Shown piece by piece: positions 36,029 through 45,189 of a stretch of DNA of 50,415 nt. Origin of the DNA: Alphaproteobacteria bacterium. Lineage in GTDB: Bacteria > Pseudomonadota > Alphaproteobacteria > Rhizobiales > Xanthobacteraceae. The notes beneath the pieces were generated by a model. It did no database searches. It saw only the letters and a program-made list of their open reading frames with translations, and was not told the origin of the DNA. How positions within the stretch are numbered: the first letter of the stretch is position 1; every line of letters begins with the position of its first letter. A program made the translations under genes and the position numbers. Location of the stretch: assembly GCA_009781045.1 (NCBI GenBank), contig WQYW01000016.1, positions 1 through 50,415 of the forward strand, given 5' to 3'.

Positions 36029-36847
36029 TCAGGCCGCAATGTGCAAGCCAAGCTGGAGGGCGACGAGGCCGGCGAGGCCGACAACGATGCGCCACCAGGC
36101 AAACAGCTCGAAGCTGTGGCGGGTGACGTAGCTGAGAAACGACTTGACCACAATGACGGCGACGATGAAGGAGACCACGAAACCGATTGCGACCAGACCG
36201 ATCTGGTCATGCGTCATCGCCTCGTGACTCTTGTAGAGATCGTAGGCGAAGGCTCCGACCATGGTGGGGATGGCGAGAAAGAATGAAAATTCGGCGGCTG
36301 TGCGCCGGTCGGTTCCAAGCAGCAGCGCGGCGACGATGGTGGCACCGGAGCGCGACACGCCGGGGATCATCGCCGTGCACTGGGCGATGCCGATCCACAG
36401 ATAGGTCAGAAGAGGAAGGCGGGTGGCATCATGCAGGCGGGGCCTGAGATCAAGCCGTTCGACCACCAGCAGGATGATGCCGCCGACCAGGAGAGCAGTG
36501 CACACAATCCAGGGATTGAAAAGGTAACCCTTGATGTATTTGCCAAACAACAGCCCGATAACGACCGCGGGCAGGAATGCGATCAGGACCCCGATGACGA
36601 AGCGCAACGCGGCCTCGTCGCCCCTGAACATGTCGCGGGCAACCTGCCACAATTTCTGGAAATAGAGCCAGACAATGGCCAGAATCGCACCAAGCTGGAT
36701 CAGGATGGTAAAGCTGTCCCAGAATTTCCCGCTGCCGAGACCGAAAAAATGTTCGGCAAGAAGCATATGCCCGGTTGATGAAACCGGGAGAAATTCGGTC
36801 ACGCCCTCGATGATCCCGAGGATGACTGCACGCAACACGTCAAACAT
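36029..36847 (-). CDS. uppP: Undecaprenyl-diphosphate phosphatase
   Basis: UppP (BacA) removes one phosphate from undecaprenyl diphosphate in the inner membrane so that the lipid carrier can be reused for peptidoglycan and other envelope polymers; it also gives bacitracin tolerance. The 272-residue protein shows GIIEGVTEFLPVSSTGH (residues 11-27, with the catalytic-site glutamates) and IPGVSRSGATI, the two conserved active-site motifs, with about eight transmembrane helices. I chose the ATG at 36847, which gives the normal N-terminus MFDVLRAVILG; a start at 36892 would add 15 residues. It works in the same lipid cycle as the uppS gene 27 kb away. Confidence 0.95.
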   Translation of the reverse strand: MFDVLRAVILGIIEGVTEFLPVSSTGHMLLAEHFFGLGSGKFWDSFTILIQLGAILAIVWLYFQKLWQVARDMFRGDEAALRFVIGVLIAFLPAVVIGLLFGKYIKGYLFNPWIVCTALLVGGIILLVVERLDLRPRLHDATRLPLLTYLWIGIAQCTAMIPGVSRSGATIVAALLLGTDRRTAAEFSFFLAIPTMVGAFAYDLYKSHEAMTHDQIGLVAIGFVVSFIVAVIVVKSFLSYVTRHSFELFAWWRIVVGLAGLVALQLGLHIAA

Positions 36848-36993
36848 GGCGATGATCCATTCCAGCTGAAAAAGCCCGCCGTTCTCGCCCATTAAGGTGG
36901 CGCCCGCAATCGCAAAATTGCCCGATCCCGCCGCTGCATGGTCGCTCCGCTAAAGAACAGACATTGATCGAATCCTGAAACGTCAGAGGCTCC

Positions 36994-37689
36994 ATGCTGA
37001 CCCTGTTTCACCATCCGTTCTGCCCGCAGTCGCGATTCATCCGCCTCGTTCTCGGTGAATACGGCTTCACCGCCAGCCTCGTCGAGGAGCACGTCTGGGA
37101 GCGCCGGGAAGCCTTTCTTGCCCTCAACCCGGCGGCGACGACGCCGGTCCTGGTGGAGGACGAGCCGGCGCTGGCGGTGCCCGGTGCTTCCGTCATCGCC
37201 GAATATCTTGATGAGGTCCATGGCGAGGGGGCTGGCGACAGGCGCCTGATGCCGGCCAAAACCGCAGAGCGCGTTGAGGTGCGCCGGCTGGTGTCCTGGT
37301 TCTGCGAAAAATTCTTCGAGGAAGTTTCCGGCCCGCTGATCACCGAACGCATCTACAAGCGCTTCATGAGCGAGGAAAGTGGCGGTGGCTCCCCTTGCGC
37401 CGATGTGATGCGGGCGGCCAAGGCCAATGTGCGCTACCATCTGGCCTATATCGGCTGGCTGGCTCAGACCCGAAACTTTCTTGCCGGAGAGCATATCACT
37501 TACGCTGATCTGGCGGCGGCGGCCCATCTGTCGGCGATCGACTATCTCGGCGATGTGCCATGGGGCGAGGACGAGGCGGCGAAGGCGTGGTACGCGCGGG
37601 TGAAGTCCCGGCCCTCCTTCCGCCCGCTGCTCAGCGCCTGGCTGGCAGGCGTGCCGGCATCCTCCACCTATGTCGATCTCGACTTCTGA
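36994..37689 (+). CDS. Glutathione S-transferase family protein
   Basis: This 231-residue protein has an N-terminal thioredoxin-like domain (residues 1-80: LTLFHHPFCPQSRFIRLVL, NPAATTPVLVEDE, VPGASVIAEYLDEVH). A C-terminal helical GST domain ends in ADLAAAAHLSAIDYLGDVPW, with the buried Asp of the N-capping box. CPQS at 10-13 places a cysteine at the usual catalytic position of Beta- and Omega-like GSTs. It starts at an ATG shortly after the uppP divergent region and is followed by queG after only 3 bp, so the two are probably co-transcribed. The substrate is unknown. Confidence 0.9.
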   Translation: MLTLFHHPFCPQSRFIRLVLGEYGFTASLVEEHVWERREAFLALNPAATTPVLVEDEPALAVPGASVIAEYLDEVHGEGAGDRRLMPAKTAERVEVRRLVSWFCEKFFEEVSGPLITERIYKRFMSEESGGGSPCADVMRAAKANVRYHLAYIGWLAQTRNFLAGEHITYADLAAAAHLSAIDYLGDVPWGEDEAAKAWYARVKSRPSFRPLLSAWLAGVPASSTYVDLDF

Positions 37690-37692
37690 ACC

Positions 37693-38859
37693 GTGTCACC
37701 CGGATCCCACCAGATCAAATCCATGCTGCTGCGCGAGGCGCGGGCCGTTGGTTTCGACTGTGTCGGCGTCGCCGCGCCCGACTCTGTTGCGGCATCGGGG
37801 CAGCGTCTGCGCCAATATGTGGCCAGCGGTGCCCATGGCGACATGGCCTGGCTGGCCGATCGACTCGAGTGGCGGGCCGATCCGCGCCTGTTGTGGCCCG
37901 AGCTGCGCTCGGTCATCATGGTCGGTATCAATTATGGCGGCGATCCCGATCCGCGTGCCATCACTGCGCGCCGCTCGCGCGGCGCGATCTCGGTCCATGC
38001 CCGCGGCCGTGACTATCACGATGTGGTGAAGAAGCGGCTCAAGGCCCTGGCGGGGTTTCTGGTGCGAAGCACTCCCTGCGAGGTCAAGGTGTTTGTCGAT
38101 ACCGCCCCGGTGATGGAAAAGCCGCTGGCGGCGGCGGCCGGGCTGGGCTGGGCGGGCAAGCACACCAACCTGGTGTCGTGCCGGTTCGGTTCCTGGCTGT
38201 TTCTCGGCGCCATCTTTACCACACTGGAACTTCCCCGCGATGCGCCCAGACGCGACCACTGCGGCTCGTGCCGGGCCTGTCTCGATGCCTGCCCCACGGC
38301 GGCGTTTCCCGCCCCGCGCCAGCTCGATGCGCGGCGCTGCATTTCCTATCTGACGATTGAGCATAAGGGGCCGATTCCGCATCAATTCCGCCAGGCAATC
38401 GGCAACCGCATCTATGGCTGTGATGCCTGTCTGGCGGCCTGCCCGTGGAACAAGTTTGCGCATAAGGGACGGGAACCGGCGCTCCTGGCACGCGAGGCCC
38501 TGCTTGCTCCACGCCTTGCCGAGCTGGCGCGGCTTGATGATGCGGGCTTTCGCGCGCTGTTCGCCAAATCGCCGGTGAAGCGCGTCGGGCATGCACGTTT
38601 TCTGCGCAACGTGGCGATCGCCATCGGCAACAGCGGCGCGGCTGCACTGGCCTCCGCGGCGTGCCATCTGATCGACAATCAAAATCCCCTGGTGCGGGGC
38701 GCGGCGGTCTGGGCGCTGGCACAGATTTGTCCAGGGGAAGAGTTCGCCGGTCTGCGTGACAGGGCGCTCGGCGGCGAATGCGATGAGGGCGTGCGCGAAG
38801 AATGGTGCCAGGGAACCGGGGTATGGCTCTCGCGGCGGGATTTTCGTCACGACGATTGA
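37693..38859 (+). CDS. queG: Epoxyqueuosine reductase QueG
   Basis: QueG reduces epoxyqueuosine to queuosine at the wobble position of GUN-anticodon tRNAs, using cobalamin and two [4Fe-4S] clusters. The 388-residue protein has YHDVVKKRLKAL, VDTAPVMEKPLA with the catalytic Asp, and GWAGKHTNLV. The ferredoxin-like cysteines are CGSCRACLDACPTAA and CDACLAACPWNKFA. A C-terminal HEAT-like part (FLRNVAIAIGNSG, LVRGAAVWAL) completes the family architecture. It starts with GTG at 37693, three bases after the GST stop; an ATG at 37723 is less likely. Confidence 0.96.
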   Translation: MSPGSHQIKSMLLREARAVGFDCVGVAAPDSVAASGQRLRQYVASGAHGDMAWLADRLEWRADPRLLWPELRSVIMVGINYGGDPDPRAITARRSRGAISVHARGRDYHDVVKKRLKALAGFLVRSTPCEVKVFVDTAPVMEKPLAAAAGLGWAGKHTNLVSCRFGSWLFLGAIFTTLELPRDAPRRDHCGSCRACLDACPTAAFPAPRQLDARRCISYLTIEHKGPIPHQFRQAIGNRIYGCDACLAACPWNKFAHKGREPALLAREALLAPRLAELARLDDAGFRALFAKSPVKRVGHARFLRNVAIAIGNSGAAALASAACHLIDNQNPLVRGAAVWALAQICPGEEFAGLRDRALGGECDEGVREEWCQGTGVWLSRRDFRHDD

Positions 38860-38921
38860 CAGCACCGGCCAGTTGGCGGATTTTGGATTTTGGCGACGTG
38901 GCAGGAAATCAGGGATTGGTA

Positions 38922-39479
38922 ATGTCGATTGCAGGGCGTTGGTGCGAGGGTTCCCGGTCGAGGGTGATCTGTGCGATTTTGACCGCCATGGTTTTGATGG
39001 TGTCGGCGTCTTCCGCCCGCTGCGAGGTTCTGATCGATGTGCCGTCGGAGGATCCGGCGATGGCGGCGGCCTTTGCCAGGGCGGCGGCAGGTCTCGATGA
39101 CTTCCTTGCCAAATGGCGCAGTCCGCCGCCGCACACGGAAAATTTCGGCATCAAGATCGGCGTCGTCGACCGCAACGAAGAGCCGGGTTTTGCCGCCATC
39201 GAGCCCAACAGCAGGCCACCGTCGAAAGTCGAATTCCTCTGGATGACCAATCTCAAAGAGGACGGCGACGGTTTCTCTGCACAGGTCGCCAACGAGGTCG
39301 AGTATCTCGACAACGTCAGGCTCGGCGACACCGTGCATTTCAAGCGTTCCCACATCGCCGACTGGATGTATGTGCAGGACGGCAGGATTGTGGGCAATGC
39401 CACCGCCTGCCCCGCGCTGGCCCATGGCTCGGCCGAGGAGAAGCGCCAGATGAAGGAAGTCGGGATCGTCTGCGACTGA
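38922..39479 (+). CDS. DUF2314-domain exported protein
   Basis: This 185-residue protein begins with a basic, hydrophobic signal peptide (SIAGRWCEGSRSR, then AILTAMVLMVSASSARC, where the cysteine may be a lipobox). A DUF2314 (YegJ-like) domain follows: FGIKIGVVDRN, VEFLWMTNLKEDGDGFSAQV, VRLGDTVHFKRSHIADWMYV and GRIVGNATACPAL. The ATG at 38922 has AGGGA seven bases upstream. The family's role is unknown. It follows queG in the same direction after 62 bp and may share its transcript. Confidence 0.87.
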   Translation: MSIAGRWCEGSRSRVICAILTAMVLMVSASSARCEVLIDVPSEDPAMAAAFARAAAGLDDFLAKWRSPPPHTENFGIKIGVVDRNEEPGFAAIEPNSRPPSKVEFLWMTNLKEDGDGFSAQVANEVEYLDNVRLGDTVHFKRSHIADWMYVQDGRIVGNATACPALAHGSAEEKRQMKEVGIVCD

Positions 39480-40367
39480 CACAGTCTGTCGGACCTGACG
39501 TCCCCCCGGCAGATGCCCGCCCTGTGCCTGCCGATCCGGATTTCTGGCTCGCTGGTTCCAGCACGTCCCGCGAATGCGTCAAAATCCGCGATGCTGCGGA
39601 TGCTGTTCGACGATCTGGCAGATCGATGCTTTGTCGAGAGACCGGCGTCGAAGCTGATCAGAACGCTGATTCAATGCGCGAGGGGATGTGGTGGTGGAGC
39701 GCCCTTTCCCGCAGGCAAGGCCCGGTTGTTGCGGGTTGCCTCCTGACGTCTGGTGAAATCCTCAGTGGCACCCTTGCAGGAGTGCCGAAAGGCACCGGCG
39801 GGCACTTCGTGCGCGGCTCCCGACAGTGGCGGCGGCAGCCGGAAGGGTGTCGCCGCCTGCAGGAATCGCCATCCACCCTGGGAAGCCCGGCTGAATCCCG
39901 CCCCTTTTTCCCTATGGCCTTGCAGGAACCGGCGACAGATGGGGGTCGGCGCCAGGTCGCAGCCTGGCGCCGTGTGCGCCAGGACATGGGATGAAACCGG
40001 TCTTCTGGCATCCCCCGGATCCTCCGGGGAGTGTCGTGTATGTTCTGAAAACAGGGGGGGTGTCTTGAGTCTTTACAGGCGGCGCTTGGCAATGGTCCGG
40101 CCCGGACAGGAGCCCCCTGCGGTCTCCGATGAAATCACGCGGATCACCAGGGACAGAAAGCTGTGTGTGATCTGCGAGCGGTCACAGACCCTCAAGGGAA
40201 CGCCTTGACGGTCCGTGGGCCGTCGGTCAAGGCTTCGCGGGCAATCGTGATGGATCGGCATCAGGCGCTGTCGAGTTTGAGGTTATCAACCCGAATATTG
40301 CTGCGATCGGCTGGCGCAAACCGCATTTCCTGATGACGCCGACTGGCCGCCGGAGACCGATGTCAAA
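39480..40367. other. Left flank of the accessory island
   Basis: No gene is firmly supported in 890 bp. A 47-codon frame from a TTG at 40065, behind a run of G, ends at 40208 and contains a CVIC pair; it could be a tiny protein but is weak. The last 140 bp before the methyltransferase hold a frame (GAVEFEVINPNIAAIGWRKP) whose TGA overlaps the methyltransferase ATG. That may be the tail of a lost upstream gene. Confidence 0.35.
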
Positions 40368-43151
40368 ATGAACGCCGTTGAGATTGAAGAAGCAATTTCC
40401 AATCTCGCCGAACAGCCGTTCGATCCGGCCGAGTTCCCGTTCCTTTTCCTGGAAGCCTTTGACAACAAGGAGACCACCCTCAAACGGCTGCGCAAGGGCG
40501 ACACCAACAAGTCTGATCTCGGCGGTGTCCTTCAGGCCAATAACATCCATATCGTGGTGGCCCCGCCCGGCGAGGTAACGAATACCTTTGCCGCACTGAA
40601 AGCCAGCCCGGCGACTGCGCGGTGGAAGGCAAAATTCGTTGTCGCAACCGATGGCGACAGCTTCGAGGGCGAGGAACTGGCGTCCGGGGAGGGCGTCGTC
40701 TGCCGCTACGCCGATTTCCCCAATCATTTCGGCCTCTTTCTCGGCCTCGCCAACATCACCACCGTCAAGGCCATCCGCGACAGCGCCTTCGACATCCGCG
40801 CCACGCGCCACCTCAACCGGCTCTATGTGGAACTGCTGAAAGACAACCCCGAATGGGGCCAGGAGAGGCGCCGGGCGGACATGAACCATTTCATGGCGCG
40901 GCTTATCTTCTGTTTTTTCGCCGAGGATACCGAGGTTTTCAGCAAGCCTGGTCTTTTTACCTCGACCGTAGAGCAGATGAGTGCGCCGGACTCCTCCAAC
41001 ACGCATCAGGTGATCGGGACCCTGTTCCAGGCTATGAACACGAAATACCCCGATCGGGTCGGGGTTCGAACCCCGCGTTGGGCCGATCCGTTTGCCTATG
41101 TGAACGGAGGCCTGTTTTCCGGCAGCATGGACGTTCCACGCTTCAGCAAGATCGCGCGCAGCTACCTGCTGCGTGTCGGCGGCCTCGACTGGAAGAAGAT
41201 CAACCCGGATATTTTCGGTTCAATGATCCAGGCCATCACCGAGGAGGAAGAGCGCGGTGCGCTGGGCATGCATTACACCAGCGTGCCCAACATTCTGAAA
41301 GTGCTGAACCCGCTGTTTCTCGACGACCTGCGACGGCAACTGGAGGAAGCTGGCGGCAATCGGCGCAAGCTCCTGAACCTGCGCCATCGCATGGCGCGGA
41401 TTCGGGTGTTCGACCCGGCCTGCGGCTCAGGCAATTTTCTGGTGATCGCCTACAAGGCGATGCGTGAGATCGAGGCGGAGGTCAACCGGCGGCGCGGCGA
41501 AACGGACAAACGGAGCGAAATCCCGAAGACCAATTTCCGCGGCATCGAACTGCGCAATTTTGCGGCCGAGATCGCGCGCCTGTCGCTGGTGATTGCGGAA
41601 TTTCAGTGTGACGTTCTTCATATCGGGCAGAAGAAAGCCATGGAGTATTTTCTGCCGCTTGAAGCTGAGAATTGGATCACTTGCGGAAACGCGTTGCGCC
41701 TTGATTGGTTGAGGATCTGTCCGCCGACCGGAACAAGCGTGGAACGTCAGGCTGACGATCTGTTTCGTGCTCCGCATGATCAAGCCGGGGTTGATTTCGA
41801 GAACGGAGGTGGGGAGACGTATATTTGTGGAAATCCTCCCTATCTTGGTTTTACATGGCAATCTATGGAGCAGAAGTCTGAACTCGAGGCGATATTTGGG
41901 AAGGCAACGAAAGCCTGGAAGTCGCTCGATTATGTCGCGGGTTGGTTCCAGAAGGCCGCTCTCTATGGTCAGCACACGAACGCGTCCGCGGCGTTTGTGT
42001 CCACGAACTCAATATGCCAGGGTGAACAGGTACCAATTCTCTGGCCGCTAATTTTCGAGTCTGGTCACGAAATCACATTCGCTCATACCTCGTTCAAGTG
42101 GGCCAATCTGGCAAGTCACAATGCCGGCGTCACGGTTGCAATTGTGGCAATTTCGAACCACGCAGCGAAGACGCGTCGTCTTTTTTCGACCAACGACGAT
42201 GGCAAGGTTGTGGTGAGAGAGGCGAGTAACATCAATGCGTATCTGGCATCTGGATCGAACGTAATTGTGAAGGGCGCTTCACGGCCGTCGGCCGAAAGTG
42301 CTACTATGGTCTGGGGAAATAAGCCAACAGACGGTGGTCACCTTTGTATATCTTCCGCGGAGCGGCGCGAGTTGCTCATCGAAGCGCCAGAGGCGGAAGT
42401 GTTTGTCAGGCGTTATGTTGGTTCGCAGGAAATTATTCGTGGTGAGCAGAGGTACTGCATTTGGGTGGAGGATGCAGACAAAGAGCGGGCGGGGAGTATT
42501 GCGCCGCTCGCAGGGAGGTTTGCCAAGGTGAGAGAAATGCGGGAACGTAGCGTCGCGGCGAGTACGCGGACGTTTGCAGCACTCCCTTTCCGTTTTCGAC
42601 AAATACAGGCAATTGGGACAAAAACAACGATTGCCATTCCCAGCGTGAGCTCAGAGAGGCGGCCCTACCTTCCTGTTGATCTGTTCCCGGAACGCACGAT
42701 CGTATCCAATCTTGCATTTGCCATCTATGACGCCCCCCTTTGGAACATGGCGCTGATCGCCTCGCGCCTTCATCTTGTATGGATAGCAACGGTTTGTGGA
42801 AAGTTGAAAACGGATTTCCGCTATTCCAATACTCTCGGCTGGAATACATTTCCCGTGCCGATGCTCACGGAGAAACAGAAGGCTGACCTGACGCGGTGTG
42901 CGGAGGATATCCTGCTGACGCGTGAGGCGCATTTCCCCGCGACGATCGCCGATCTCTATGATCCGGACAATATGCCTTCGGATTTGAGCGAGGCTCATGA
43001 GCGAAACGACGAAGTGGTGGAGCGCATCTTTATCGGACGCCGCTTCCGTAACGATACCGAGCGGCTGGAAAAGCTGTTTGACTTTTACACCAGGATGACG
43101 TCGGTAGCGGGCCAGAGCAAAGAGAAAGAAGGGGCGAAAGAGCGTGGCTGA
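40368..43151 (+). CDS. MmeI/YeeA-type adenine-N6 DNA methyltransferase
   Basis: This 927-residue protein is a class I SAM-dependent DNA methyltransferase of the gamma type. The domain order is an MmeI_N-like N-terminus (1-130), a helical spacer (135-285), the catalytic domain with GMHYTS (290-295), SAM motif I DPACGSGNF (339-347) and catalytic NPPY (479-482), then a target-recognition region (about 510-800) and a C-terminal helical domain. MmeI itself has a PD-(D/E)xK nuclease in its N-terminus; I see no clear such motif, so this subunit is probably methylation-only, like B. subtilis YeeA/DnmA. It overlaps the helicase gene by 8 bp. The part from about 41640 to 42870 is clearly lower in GC than the rest, suggesting exchange of the recognition region. 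Confidence 0.93.
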   Translation: MNAVEIEEAISNLAEQPFDPAEFPFLFLEAFDNKETTLKRLRKGDTNKSDLGGVLQANNIHIVVAPPGEVTNTFAALKASPATARWKAKFVVATDGDSFEGEELASGEGVVCRYADFPNHFGLFLGLANITTVKAIRDSAFDIRATRHLNRLYVELLKDNPEWGQERRRADMNHFMARLIFCFFAEDTEVFSKPGLFTSTVEQMSAPDSSNTHQVIGTLFQAMNTKYPDRVGVRTPRWADPFAYVNGGLFSGSMDVPRFSKIARSYLLRVGGLDWKKINPDIFGSMIQAITEEEERGALGMHYTSVPNILKVLNPLFLDDLRRQLEEAGGNRRKLLNLRHRMARIRVFDPACGSGNFLVIAYKAMREIEAEVNRRRGETDKRSEIPKTNFRGIELRNFAAEIARLSLVIAEFQCDVLHIGQKKAMEYFLPLEAENWITCGNALRLDWLRICPPTGTSVERQADDLFRAPHDQAGVDFENGGGETYICGNPPYLGFTWQSMEQKSELEAIFGKATKAWKSLDYVAGWFQKAALYGQHTNASAAFVSTNSICQGEQVPILWPLIFESGHEITFAHTSFKWANLASHNAGVTVAIVAISNHAAKTRRLFSTNDDGKVVVREASNINAYLASGSNVIVKGASRPSAESATMVWGNKPTDGGHLCISSAERRELLIEAPEAEVFVRRYVGSQEIIRGEQRYCIWVEDADKERAGSIAPLAGRFAKVREMRERSVAASTRTFAALPFRFRQIQAIGTKTTIAIPSVSSERRPYLPVDLFPERTIVSNLAFAIYDAPLWNMALIASRLHLVWIATVCGKLKTDFRYSNTLGWNTFPVPMLTEKQKADLTRCAEDILLTREAHFPATIADLYDPDNMPSDLSEAHERNDEVVERIFIGRRFRNDTERLEKLFDFYTRMTSVAGQSKEKEGAKERG

Positions 43152-45189
43152 AGAGGCAGAATCAATTCCATCGGTCTCGGTATCTTACGCCCAGGACGGG
43201 ACTTCGACCAAAGCCAATGCGCTCGGTATGCGGCCGATGCAGGAGCGTGCCTATGAGAAGCGCGGCGAACAGTATCTGCTGATCAAGTCGCCGCCGGCGT
43301 CGGGCAAGAGCCGGGCATTGATGTTCATCGCGCTCGACAAGCTTGCCAACCAGGGGCTTAGGCAGGCGATCATCGTTGTCCCCGAGAAGTCGATCGGGGC
43401 CAGCTTCAATGACGAGCCGTTGAGCAAGTTCGGCTTCTGGGCTGATTGGGTCGTTGCGCCGAAGTGGAACCTGTGCAATGCGCCCGGCACTGAAAGTGGC
43501 GGGAAGGTCAATTCGCTCGGGACCTTTCTTGAGAGCGATGACAAAGTGCTGGTCTGCACGCATGCGACCTTCCGCTTTGCCGTGGAAAAATTCGGTTTCG
43601 AGAGGTTCGATGACCGGCTGATCGCGGTAGACGAGTTTCATCATGTCTCGGCCAACCCTGAAAACAGGCTTGGTCTGCACCTGACCGAGTTGATTGTGCG
43701 TGACAAGGTGCATATCGTTGCCATGACCGGCAGCTATTTTCGCGGTGATTCGGAAGCTGTCCTGTCGCCGCAGGAGGAGACCCGGTTTGAGAGCGTCACC
43801 TACACATATTATGAACAGCTGAACGGTTACGAATATCTGAAACGGCTTGACATCAGGTATTTCTTCTATAGCGGGTCCTATGTCCACGACATCCTGTCCG
43901 TGCTCGATCCTGGTGAAAAGACCATCATCCACATCCCCAACGTCAATGCGCGCGAGAGCACCAGGGACAAGATCAAAGAGGTCGAAAACATCATCGCGGC
44001 GCTTGGCGCCTGGGAGGGGCAGGACCCTGCGACCGGCTTCGACCTGGTTAAGGCGCAGGACGGGAGGATGCTCCGGATCGCCAACCTGGTCGATGACGAT
44101 CCGGCCAGGCGCGACAAGGTGTCCGGCGCGCTGAAAGACCCGGCGCAGAAATTCAACCGGGACCATGTCGACATCATCCTTGCGCTCGGCATGGCGAAAG
44201 AGGGGTTTGACTGGATCTGGTGCGAACACGCGCTGACCATCGGCTGTCGCGCCAGTCTGACGGAGATCGTGCAGATCATCGGGCGTGCCACCCGCGACGC
44301 GCCAGGGAAAGCCCGGGCCCGCTTCACCAATCTGATCGCCGAGCCGGACGCGTCGTCGGAGATGGTTACCGATGCCGTCAATGATACCTTAAAGGCGATC
44401 GCCGCGAGCCTGTTGATGGAACAGGTGCTGGCACCGCGCTTCACTTTCAGGCCGAAGAAGGCAGAGAATGGTCCGGAGCCCGGCTTCGATTATGGTGAGA
44501 AAGGGTACCAGAAGGACAGGAGCAATGTCGGCGTCAACCGGGAGACCAGGGAAATCCAGGTGGAAATCAGGGGCCTGGCCGAACCGGAGAGCAGGGAGGC
44601 GATTCGCATCTGTCGCGACGATCTCAACGAGGTCATCGAGGCTTTCGTCAAGGACAAACCAACGATCGAAAAGGGAATTTTTGCCGAAGATCTGATTCCG
44701 GAAGAAATGACCCAGGTGGCGCTGGCGAAGATTATCAGGGATAAGTACCCGCAACTTGATGACGGCGACCGGGAGGCGGTGCGCCAGCACACCATCGCCG
44801 CGCTCAACACCACCCAACAGGTGGCAAAGCTGGTGAACGATGGAGCGCTCGCCAACACGGCGATGATTGACGGTGTACGCAGGTTTGCCATGGATGTGCG
44901 GGAGCTCGATATCGACCTGATCGACGGCATCAACCCGTTCGGGAATGCCTATTCAATTCTTGCCAGAACCATGGACCCGGAAAACCTGAGACGGGTCCAG
45001 GAGGCGATTACGGCGAAGCGCACGAAGCTGTCGCCCGAAGAAGCCCGGGAGCTTGCGCGACGCGCTGTCAAATTCAAGAGAGAGCGTGGCCGGAGCCCTG
45101 CGCTCACATCGAATGACCCGTGGGAAAGGAAAATGGCCGAGGGGGCGACTGCCTTCATGCGTTACGACAAGGAAGGCCGCTATGAGTGA
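43144..45189 (+). CDS. SF2 DEAD/DEAH-type helicase of an R-M-like operon
   Basis: This 681-residue superfamily 2 ATPase has motif I SPPASGKSRA (Walker A, Lys55), motif II DEFHH (163-167), motif III MTGSYFR (194-200), and motif VI QIIGRATRDAPGK (377-389). Lengthy C-terminal sequence has no recognised domain (helical, charged). The GTG start overlaps the methyltransferase end by 8 bp, and its own end overlaps the GIY-YIG gene by 8 bp, so the three form one translationally coupled operon. In restriction systems such subunits translocate DNA; here it would link recognition by the methyltransferase to cleavage by the third protein. The layout equals yeeA-yeeB-yeeC of B. subtilis. Confidence 0.93.
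   Translation: MAEEAESIPSVSVSYAQDGTSTKANALGMRPMQERAYEKRGEQYLLIKSPPASGKSRALMFIALDKLANQGLRQAIIVVPEKSIGASFNDEPLSKFGFWADWVVAPKWNLCNAPGTESGGKVNSLGTFLESDDKVLVCTHATFRFAVEKFGFERFDDRLIAVDEFHHVSANPENRLGLHLTELIVRDKVHIVAMTGSYFRGDSEAVLSPQEETRFESVTYTYYEQLNGYEYLKRLDIRYFFYSGSYVHDILSVLDPGEKTIIHIPNVNARESTRDKIKEVENIIAALGAWEGQDPATGFDLVKAQDGRMLRIANLVDDDPARRDKVSGALKDPAQKFNRDHVDIILALGMAKEGFDWIWCEHALTIGCRASLTEIVQIIGRATRDAPGKARARFTNLIAEPDASSEMVTDAVNDTLKAIAASLLMEQVLAPRFTFRPKKAENGPEPGFDYGEKGYQKDRSNVGVNRETREIQVEIRGLAEPESREAIRICRDDLNEVIEAFVKDKPTIEKGIFAEDLIPEEMTQVALAKIIRDKYPQLDDGDREAVRQHTIAALNTTQQVAKLVNDGALANTAMIDGVRRFAMDVRELDIDLIDGINPFGNAYSILARTMDPENLRRVQEAITAKRTKLSPEEARELARRAVKFKRERGRSPALTSNDPWERKMAEGATAFMRYDKEGRYE

Noticed and set aside
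35737..36210. A 157-codon minus-strand frame downstream of uppP.
   Set aside because: Its first half overlaps uppP out of frame; the last 45 codons look mildly protein-like but have no start or family match.
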